DNA from: Antrodiella citrinella
Taxonomy: Eukaryota; Basidiomycota; Agaricomycetes; Polyporales; Steccherinaceae
NCBI GenBank assembly: GCA_004802725.1
Contig: SGPM01000327.1
Location: 1,215 to 30,182, forward strand
Length of the DNA stretch: 28,968 nucleotides
Direction: 5' to 3'
Shown here piece by piece: positions 21,303-28,968 of this stretch. The position numbers and the translations under genes were made by a program. The notes beneath the pieces were generated by a model. That model did not search any database, had not been told where the DNA came from, and worked only from the letters and a program-made list of their open reading frames with translations. Position 1 is the stretch's first letter. Each line of letters begins with the position of its first letter.

Positions 21303-22720
21303 CTAGGAAATCTCCCGAGGTTCGGGGAAAGGCACAGGTTCTGTCGTGCGCGCTATCTCGCCGTAGGTGAGCGCGCCTACGTATGGCATGAGATTGTATT
21401 TGAGGGTGTAATGCGCAGGTGGTGCTTTCCTACAAGAAGAGAGAGAAAAAGAGAAGAGTAGTTAGCTATGTTGAGACCACGACCCCGACGATACCGAAGC
21501 GAAAGCAGTCAAATGTTTGTGGGAAGGCGTCGGAGGGAAAACAAGGAACAGGAGGAAGTGGAGTTGCCATGCAGTCAAAGAATGGCAGCGTTCAATTCGA
21601 CACGTTTGAATCTTAATGAGATAAAGATCTATGTGGGTTCGGGAGAATATATAAAGTATAAGAGGGATGATAAGGAAGTCGAACGAGTGATGCAGAAGTA
21701 AGATGAACGGCTTTAGTTAGGCCCACGTGCACCCAAGCGTTTCAACGATTCTGCACGCGAGCAGGTGACGATCATCCCACACTCGCAGCATAGTGCAGCA
21801 TTTCGGATCTCGCAGCACAACGGCAAAAAAAGGGTTCAGCGAGACTGAAGAATATAATGTCTGCGACAAGACGGACGAACGAAGCTCATGACAGGACACA
21901 AGAGGGGAAGAAAGAAGAGAGGAGGAGCTACGCACTTGAAAGAAGAACTGAGCTCCCGAAACACGTATTTGTTGCGTCCGGCCAGTGCGAGATTGGCATC
22001 ATCACCTCGACGGACAATCTTGTCCCATATGACAACGTCGTTAGTGGCCTGAGGAAACGAAGGTATGAGTGACCGGGGAGAGGGAGATGCAACCACTCCT
22101 GCGGGTTTAAGACAGAGCATTTGTCACGGCTGGAAGCAGCATCGGACCGTCATGCAGAATTTCCAAAAAGCTGGAGAAACGATAGTTCTGATATCGCAGA
22201 CTCGCGCAGCAGGACAAAGGAAGATCCTGCTCACCCCTTGAGCGTTGGTGTACTCGGCACCAACATACAAGAATAATTGTTTTGTATTCCAGTTGAATAG
22301 CGGTGTCAAATCTACAGAACAGGTAAGAATCAGCACGGCAGATACATAGCTCGCGGAACAAGCAAGGTGACATGCTTCCGAAGCTGAAAGATGGGAAGGA
22401 AGGGCGTACCAGCGGTGATATTGAAATTGACAAACGCAAAGTCCTGCTGCTTATTTCTGTACCGTCTCGCATTTCCGGGAACCCTGCCACTGGAGTCAGA
22501 ACTGGATGGATGTCATTCGAGCAGCGTAGGAGCATGTCACGATCGGTGGCGGGCGAAGCACGATGAGGACAACATACACTTGAATGGAGGTCACATCCAG
22601 GATACCTTGTGGACTTGCGGTGAAGACGAATGAAGAGAGGGCAATAGCGGCGAGCAAGCACATTGTACATGTTGAGAGTAGAGCTGAGATGTTGTTGATT
22701 CTGGCGTAGATACTATGCAT
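21303..22720 (-). CDS. SPC3: Signal peptidase complex subunit 3 (SPC22/23 family)
   Basis: Non-catalytic but normally essential subunit of the ER signal peptidase, which removes signal peptides from secreted and membrane proteins. Five exons on the minus strand: 22578-22720, 22410-22483, 22235-22311, 21936-22048, 21303-21429. They give 177 residues, the family's usual length, with every junction in phase. A single signal anchor covers about residues 10-34, leaving a lumenal domain. Family motifs are DFAFVNFNITADLTPLFNWN, TKQLFLYVGAEY, NDVVIWDKIV and, in the last exon, YNLMPYVGALTYGEIART. That exon lies beyond a 506-bp intron. Without it the protein loses its conserved C-terminus, and reading on past exon 4 gives nothing like the family. 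The gene is divergent from the acyltransferase, another ER protein. Confidence 0.93.
21430..21935 (-). other. 506-bp intron 4 of SPC3
   Basis: The donor reads GTGCGT and the acceptor TTGTAG after a pyrimidine-rich tract (CTTTTTCTCTCTCTTC). The flanking exons join in phase to a family-typical sequence, which fixes both ends. It is several times longer than the other introns here. A purine-rich block lies near the acceptor on the plus strand. No coding or structured element inside it is recognised. Confidence 0.85.
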
Positions 22721-23185
22721 GGTTGTAAGGGTAAACGAACGGACGTGCCGTCACAGTGTGATTTATGGACAACGGGAACGGAGGGATCCTGTAACCACGA
22801 GTCAGTTGCAACAAACATAGCGTATAAATCGAAAACATACGGAGGGTACAGAAGGAAGTCAAAGGAGTAGTGAGTTATGAATTTCGTTCTAGTGACAAGT
22901 GGTGATCGCTGTGGACGTGTATAGACGCCCGTTGGTCGTGTCCCAGCACGTGGCGGACAAGTTTGGCGCTGTTTGGTTCGGCTTCCTCTTTGGGCGCGGA
23001 TTCAGGGACATGGGCGCTTGATTGAGTAGCAGGTAACGGAGACAGCAGTCACGGAGACCTCTCCTCCTTTGGTTCCTCACCGTCACCGTCGTCCTCCGCT
23101 GCTTCGTCGTCGTTGCGGCCGACATTCACAACACAATACATCGTCACCTGTCGCGACGAACTTCGCCCCTTTCGTGCTGTTAGCC
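22721..23185. promoter_or_regulatory. Divergent promoter region, SPC3 and acyltransferase
   Basis: 465 bases separate the start codons of SPC3 (-) and the acyltransferase (+). No TATA box was called with confidence for either gene. The part just before the acyltransferase ATG is rich in CCTC/GTCGTC stretches on the plus strand, like fungal pyrimidine-rich promoters. Confidence 0.5.
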
Positions 23186-25967
23186 ATGGCCGACGCGAAG
23201 GTCATACACAGAATCATCCGTCAGCTTGCCACCTGGGCGGTCGTGTCCTTCTTCACCGAAGTACGTGTCATTGGCGGAGAGAACGTGCCCCGAGATGGTC
23301 CTCTCATCGTGTGAGTCACCGTTTATTCACATTCTTCTTCATTCTGTGCTGCACGCGTACATAGCAGGTACTCGCCCAACGCACCTAGCACCAGTCAATA
23401 CAAGCATCTGCATCCGCTCTTCACCACTTGTTTTGACCGCTCTTCACCACTTGTTTTGACCGCTCTTCACCACTTGTTTTGACCGCTCTCTTGTGCCACG
23501 TATTTCTGTTTGCACCCTTTCGAAGCGTCCCTGCCATTGCCACCGATGTGAAACGTCTGGTGTACATCTGCCTTTGTCTTTATCCGGGCGTAGGTGATGA
23601 CAGTGTGGGTGACGTACAAAGCCCTCTGAGTTGTAGCAGATGCACATGCTTGTGAGATCCCGAATACTTGTTCAAGCGACTTGTTTCTGTTGAATCGAGG
23701 ATAGTCTCCGAGTCAATGGCACTGACTTGCTATACATATCTATAGTACTGCTACGCATCATAACATGATGCTCGACCCTTCTATCCTGTGTAAGTACTAC
23801 CTTGGTCAGTGGGAACGCGTGTACAGGGACTGAGACTGTTCTGTGCAACAGCATCGGCCTTCCCATACGGCCGCATTCTTCACTACTGGGTCAAAGGTCA
23901 GGTGTAGCCGTTCTCATCTTAATGACGTACGCTTATACTCTCTACAGCGAGTTTGTTCATCAACCCTGTGGCGACGTACATTCTCACTTCAGCCGGCAAC
24001 ATCCCGGTCGACCGCAAGTCGAAGGACAGGAACAAGCTATTCAAGGGTACCTTCAAGGCTCTGTCACAGAATCAGGCGATTGCGCTTTTCCCGGAAGGGA
24101 CGAGCTACACTGAGCCGAGAATCATGCAGGTGAAGGATGGAGCTGCGTGGGCTGCTCTGGAATATACGAGGTGGGTAACAGAAAACGGGAACAAGGGCGA
24201 CCCTGTGGTCATTGTGCCTGCTGCTATCTCGTATACCAATAAGAGCAAATACCGGAGTAATGTGAGTATGCAATGTCTCGCTATGGTATATTCACGACTA
24301 ATGTCGTGCGCAGGTAATTATGGAGTGAGTGTCTCCGCAGGCCATCCGGCCGATTATTCTCATCGTTTTGCTACTAGGTTTGGAAAGCCAATATCTATGG
24401 ACCCGTACAAGGAAGAATTCCTATCAAGTGCTGAAGGAGCTTCTCGTAATGCCGTGAAACGATTGACGGCCCAGATTGAGCGAGAGCTCTTCGAAGCAAC
24501 GATTAATGCTCCTGATTGGCAAGTTTATATTCTGCACTGTGTTCAATTTATCTAATTGCATTGTTGCTCAGGGATACTTTGTACGCAGCAAGAATGGCGA
24601 GAGATTTATTGTGGGCGGATGAAAAGTCAATAAATCTGGACGAGTTCGTGATTATCTCACAAACGTACATCTCATTCTATCTGTAGCACTCTTTCCGCTG
24701 ACGCGTATGGAACAGGTTGGTCGACCTTTTCTGCACGCCTGATCTAGCACCTAATGTCAACAACGTCAAACGGAATCTCTTGACTTACTACTCTCTTCTG
24801 CAATCTACTCAACTCACCAACTCAGTGCTGTCGTCTCTTCCTCTCCCCGAGTCACTTGATCCGCTTCGTCCAATCCCTTTACCCAGCAGACTTTTGACGC
24901 TATCGATACTCGTACGAGACAGTCTATCCTCTATAGTACGACTCCCTCTATTCATCCTCCCGCTGGCCATCCACGCTCCCGCGTACGTCGTAGGTAGGCT
25001 GGGTGCGAAGCTTGTGGAGGACGAAGAGGAGACTCAGGCTCAAAACAAGGCGGTTTTTGGGATCTTCGTCCTTGCGATTGCGGTTTATCCTATGGTCTTC
25101 TTTTTCTTGTGGTCTTGTTTACGATATACGTCTACCGGAGCTTTGGTCGCGATCGGTTTCCTCACTTTGCTTGCTAAGTATCATAATCGACTAATCAACG
25201 GTACGCGTTTCATTTCCTCTGAAGAATATGTCGCTTACTCTTGTATGATACACCCCCACAGATAATTACGAGCAGTAAGTAAATTTCGCGTTCAGTTGAA
25301 AATTAAAGGATTCATTATTTCTCTTTTCAGTGCCAAACGCGTCGTAGCCACCTGGCGCGTTCTTGTGGGTGTTTGGGCCCCAAAGCAATGGGATCTTTCG
25401 GTGAACGCTCTGTCCCAATACACCGTTCCAAAGCTACCACCTGCAAACCAATGGATCGACCGCTCCCGGTCCAAATCGCGTACCGGCTCAGGTACATCTT
25501 CACCGGTCCTCCCTCCTCTTAACCCCGCGATATCCGAACCTGCTGCACCTGCAAGGAAGACGAAGAAGGATCGACGTCCGCCATCGCGTCGTCTTATCCG
25601 GCATGTCCTCCGTGCGCGAATTGAAGCTGCCAAGTCCCTCGCGTCGCTTCTGCAACAGCTCGACCGCACACCGGACAAACGGGTGTCTGCGTCTGCGCAT
25701 CTGGCGCGTGCGTTCGGTGGACAGGTGGACCCTGTGCGTGCGCAGGGCATTTTGACGGAGGATGGGGTCGAGGTGCCGGACGAACCGACGGGGTGGAGGA
25801 GTGCGGGAGAGGTATTGGGGTTCTTGAGGAGCAGGGGGGCGAAAATTGGGGGGCTGAAGACGAGGGTGCAAGGAGAATGGGCAGCTGTGAGCTCGGAGGG
25901 AGAGGGAGAGGATTCGACTGCTGGGTCGGGGGAGGACGTGGTGTGGGTGTCGCCTGAGCGGTCGTGA
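23186..25967 (+). CDS. Glycerol-3-phosphate O-acyltransferase (Gpt2/Sct1-type PlsC family)
   Basis: Catalyses the first acylation step of glycerolipid synthesis at the ER membrane. Ten exons (23186-23310, 23746-23789, 23852-23896, 23948-24261, 24314-24324, 24378-24518, 24572-24664, 24716-25200, 25262-25274, 25331-25967) give 635 residues, all in phase; yeast Gpt2 and Sct1 are about 740-760. Block I HX4D is HNMMLD (near 46-51), NIPVDRKSKDR follows, block III is FPEGTSYTEP (near 118) and block IV is VIVPAAISY. After the catalytic domain come hydrophobic segments LPLFILPLAIHAPAYVVG, FGIFVLAIAVYPMVFFFLW and GALVAIGFLTLLA. The tail is hydrophilic and acidic. Exons 5 and 9 are microexons of 11 and 13 nt, and intron 6 (24519-24571) uses a GC donor. 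The exon 2 motif HX4D makes the PlsC assignment firm; Gpt2/Sct1 rather than another PlsC subfamily is inferred from order and length. Confidence 0.92.
23414..23489 (+). repeat. Tandem repeat, 3 x 23 bp, in intron 1 of the acyltransferase
   Basis: Three identical 23-base units start at 23414, 23437 and 23460, followed by 7 bases of a fourth. Each unit begins CCGCTCTTCACC and ends GTTTTGA. The copies show no differences, suggesting recent slippage or duplication. It lies inside the 435-bp first intron. Confidence 0.95.
24519..24571 (+). other. GC-AG intron of the acyltransferase
   Basis: The donor is GCAAGT preceded by TG, matching the strong consensus seen for GC-AG introns. Splicing restores Trp-Asp-Thr-Leu-Tyr in phase; no GT donor nearby does so. 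Confidence 0.8.
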
Positions 25968-26853
25968 GCGGTATACGTCTGCTTGTCCTTTTTCGTTTTC
26001 TCGCATCGACTCTGCTTATTGTCTTGAGTTTAGTTCAGTCACAACATTCGTATAAACAGTTTAACTCTCTCTTCTGGTATACCTTGATCTTCACATATGG
26101 CATAGTTCAGATACATAATAAATAGTCTTTGAGATGCAAACATAGCGGGCGTCGACCTACTAGGTTGATCAACTTGACCTAGACTTCTCGTCAAAGACGC
26201 AGACATCAGACTTTGAGAGCGGGGCTGCTCTTCAGAGTCTTCCGTTGTCGTCACAATACCGAGCTGGTACACAAATTAAAGTACGAACATCACATAACCC
26301 GAGGATACATGGTCGCAACATCGATTGAATAAGGAGAAATCAAAGAAATATTGAAATTTGAATGTTGAACGATTCATGGGGTGTAAAAGACGCGCTACTC
26401 GCATGCACAAAGTGCTAGGGAGTTATGGAAGCCTCTAATGACGATTTTCTTGTCGTACAAGAGTCGATGAGGATCGGGGAGGAATCTAATCAATCGGTTC
26501 GACTGTGTCAGGTTTGCAACTCTGACAAGCACGTAGAGATCAGAATCTGTCAGAGAGAGGCAGGTGACTGTGACTTTTGTCAGTACTGTGGCGAGTCGCT
26601 GAACGGCAAGCATGTTACGAGAGTCAAGATTGGTTCACTTTTCGTTATGAACGCTGATAGGAGACGACGCCAAGAGACGCATACAATATGAACGGCCGAG
26701 ATAGGACAAACAACAATAGGAAAATCTGCACGAAGGTTTCAGCCCCGTAGGAATAATATTTACAACACAAAACAACGACAACGCTTACACCTCACTCCTA
26801 GTATGTCGCCCCAAAACGAATACTCACCACTACGCATACCGTGATGGTCCAAG
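25968..26853. other. Intergenic region between convergent 3' ends
   Basis: 886 bases between the acyltransferase (+) and the HAM1-like gene (-). It is AT-richer than its flanks. One plus-strand frame (26425-26691, 88 codons) has several cysteine pairs but no other sign of being a gene; see findings. Confidence 0.5.
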
Positions 26854-28968
26854 CTACCAATCAAACGCGCCACTTCTCCACCCCTCCTGACACCCCTCGC
26901 CAGATCCAACCTGCGATCCGAGTCCGCGCCTCGCAGCATCCACCACGTCCTCCAGCACGTCTCCCGTCACAGGCTGCGTAACATGAGATCCTGGACCTGG
27001 ACCTGTATTCTCGGGGAGGACCTGCGCGCCGAACCCGACGGCGAGCGCCGCAGGCGGGTGCGCGGTGGTGTGGACGACACCCCGTGGCGTAACACGCGTC
27101 TCACCTTCTGTGTCTGCATTGCCTTCGACTGCGTCAGGAGGTGCGGAAGAGTGGGACCGGTATACGACCAGTGCTGCGTTCAGGTACGCTTCTACTACGT
27201 TCACGTCCTCCTCCCCTCATGCCTGCTCCGATGAAGACGAGGACGAGGATGAAGACCTGAGACGCCGCTCGTGCTTGTGCTCGACCGCGCCCAAAACGCG
27301 GCCCAACGCGTCCCCGACCACGTATACCTGTCTCGTGAGGTACCACGCCACGAGCGGTCTCGCGAGCCTCCCGAGGAGGGCGCTCACGATCGGGTGGCGC
27401 GTGTCGTGCGTCGTGAGACGGAGGTGAGGGATGCTGAGGTGGACTGAGGAGATGGTGAACAACGGGTTCGGTTCTTGTTGTTGTTCCTGCTGTTCTTCGT
27501 CTTCCAGGGACGAGCCTGAGGAGGATGGGTGGACGTCCATATCCACGTCGACGTCGATACTAACCCCACCTTCAAGACCCGACTTCTATCGAAACGTACC
27601 CCTCATCGACATACCCGAGCATCCCGAACCCGAACCACAAAGGCGGCGTATACCGCACGCTGTACCCCACATCCCTCACCGCGAACCTCACCCCATCCAC
27701 ATGCAGACTCACACTCCTCGTAGCACCCCTCACCCCTACCTCCGCGTCATCACGTAGATCGACCGACACGGTGTTCGTCGTGGTCAATCGCACCCGGGCC
27801 GGCACAAGATCCACATCCACATCTACACCCGCTCGATCATGCGACGCGAGGAAGAGCGCGTCGACAGTCGCGTGCACCCTCGGCGACGCGTACTCCACAT
27901 GGGGGACCGGGACCGCACGCACCGCGCGTAGAAGACGCGGGACGAGCCACCGCGCGAGGTCGGTCTGGAGGTGACGTAGGGTATGGCGGGCGGCTGTACG
28001 CGATGAGAACGCAGAGAGGGCATCCGTGAGCGAGTCCAATGCGGTGAAGAATCTTCGTGTCGTCTTGTCGTTCTCGATCGCGGTCGTGAACGCCTCGATT
28101 TCGCGTATGAGGACGTGTAGGTCTCGGACCCACTCCGACGCGTCGGACCTGGACAACTGGGACATAAACGTCCGCGCCTCGTCATACAACCCCTCCATCG
28201 TCCTCCTCCCAGAGACGGATACAGCGTACGCGGGGTCATTCAACGCCGTATCGATCCACCGTCCCAGAGCACAGCATACAACGCGCTGAAGATGTTCTGG
28301 ACGTCGTACCCGGAAGCGAACCGCGAGAGGGGGTCGCTGAGTTCGGAGGCGAGACGTAGGAGGTCGGGGTCGTCTGTCCAGATGACGGGTGTGAAGGTCG
28401 GTAGGGACTGAGCGCCATCTGAGGCGACGCTGGTCATAGTGTGGGATGCGGAGGAGAGCTTGGATATGTATTTGCGTAGGAGGGACAGGATGGATTGAAG
28501 GGCGCGGCGGTAGGCGGGGTTGCTGTGGTTTGGAGCGATCGCCTTAAGAGAGGTGAGTGGTACGCAACAAATCAGTCGAAGATACTACATACCTGCTGCA
28601 CCCTCGCGAGCACGATCTCCATGACACGATCCTGCCCATGCTCCTCTGCATCTTGCAACGGTAGCGAAGGAGTTGACACGGTGGGTTGTCTTTGGAGGAG
28701 GTGATCACGCTCCGGGTCGAATGGCCTCTATCTCCGTCTGCAGCAGGCTACAGCCTCCTACACTGGCCCCTTGAGGTCGAAGGGGAATACGAGGCTCAGT
28801 GTGGTTCTAGATACACTTGAAGGTTGTAACAGCGATGGCAGAGGCAAATTTAAAGAGAGACGAGGTTAGCCAAACGAGGAAACTCACGTGACCTTGTTAG
28901 CGCCGTCGGATAATTGACCCTGTCAGTGTTGCCAGAATATTATAACTAGTAAAGGGCGCTGCCCAGCA
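26854..28968 (-). CDS. HAM1-like / DUF4449-type protein, 5' partial and frame-interrupted
   Basis: Fungal protein resembling HAM1 (BPI/LBP-type lipid-binding fold, suggested at best; function unknown). It enters from beyond the right edge. Minus-strand exon-like parts: 28888-28919, 28593-28725, 28542 leftward to near 28270, about 28270 to 27572 in another frame, then 27575-26854. Family-like motifs are DPLSRFASGYDVQNIF, RRTMEGLYDEARTF, LVPRLLRAVRAVPVPHVEYA, VGYSVRYTPPLWFG, HPIVSALLGRLARPL and a C-terminal WRSGAFDW. Frame problems: a shift near 28270; a shift near 27600 that a 40-nt intron (GTACGT...TTAG) could explain; and an in-frame TGA at 27217-27219 after a run of nine serines. The reading frame continues in family-like fashion after the TGA. 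It is either a pseudogene or a gene with assembly errors or unusual introns. Confidence 0.7.

Noticed and set aside
22107..22670. 187-codon minus-strand ORF
   Set aside because: It is a read-through of SPC3 introns in the wrong frame; the spliced SPC3 exons explain the same DNA much better.
23414..23489. CRISPR-like repeat array
   Set aside because: The units are directly adjacent with no spacers and lie inside an intron of a eukaryotic gene; it is a simple tandem repeat.
27217..27279. In-frame TGA as a selenocysteine or programmed readthrough site
   Set aside because: Fungi of this kind lack selenoprotein machinery and no readthrough context is evident; decay, error or an odd intron is simpler.

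Overview
This window reads as a draft contig from a filamentous basidiomycete fungus, most likely an agaricomycete. Genes carry many short introns of about 45-60 bases with GT(A/G)NG donors. Exons are sometimes only 9-17 bases long. The gene set is eukaryotic: ER signal peptidase subunit, glycerol-3-phosphate acyltransferase, Zn2Cys6 factor, Kelch/MYND protein. The first ~2 kb contains scattered N's, as at a contig end. All gene models were built by hand from splice sites and reading-frame continuity; no database search was run.

Layout, left to right. (1) A secreted GH2 beta-mannosidase, + strand, 384-3944. (2) A membrane-anchored methyltransferase-domain (Methyltransf_22-like) protein, + strand, 4216-5463. 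(3) Glyoxalase I, + strand, 5933-6782, with a clear TATA box. (4) An AhpC/TSA-type peroxiredoxin-like protein, - strand, 7139-8147, with 17-nt and 9-nt exons and one apparent frameshift. (5) A TPR-like/Kelch/MYND protein, + strand, 8427-10912, divergent from (4). (6) A 1.45 kb stretch without a recognised gene. (7) A short-chain dehydrogenase, - strand, 12371-13201. (8) A Zn2Cys6 transcription factor with its zinc cluster at the C-terminus, - strand, 13670-15485. (9) A ~4.6 kb stretch (15486-20081) with no recognised gene, only coding-like fragments. (10) A candidate small membrane protein behind a TATA box, + strand, 20082-20356. (11) Signal peptidase subunit SPC3, - strand, 21303-22720, whose last exon lies beyond a 506-bp intron. 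(12) An ER glycerol-3-phosphate acyltransferase, + strand, 23186-25967, ten exons, with a tandem repeat in intron 1 and one GC-AG intron. (13) A HAM1-like (DUF4449-type) protein, - strand, 26854 to beyond the right edge, with up to three reading-frame interruptions.

Most of these are ordinary housekeeping genes in a normal chromosomal arrangement. GLO1, the peroxiredoxin-like gene and the SDR could all take part in carbonyl or oxidative detoxification, but they are not co-oriented and no cluster can be claimed. SPC3 and the acyltransferase both work at the ER and share a 465-bp divergent promoter. I found no convincing new multi-gene system. The points most worth checking are the broken HAM1-like gene, the gene-poor 15.5-20 kb stretch, the microexons, and the short TATA-driven ORF at 20.08 kb.
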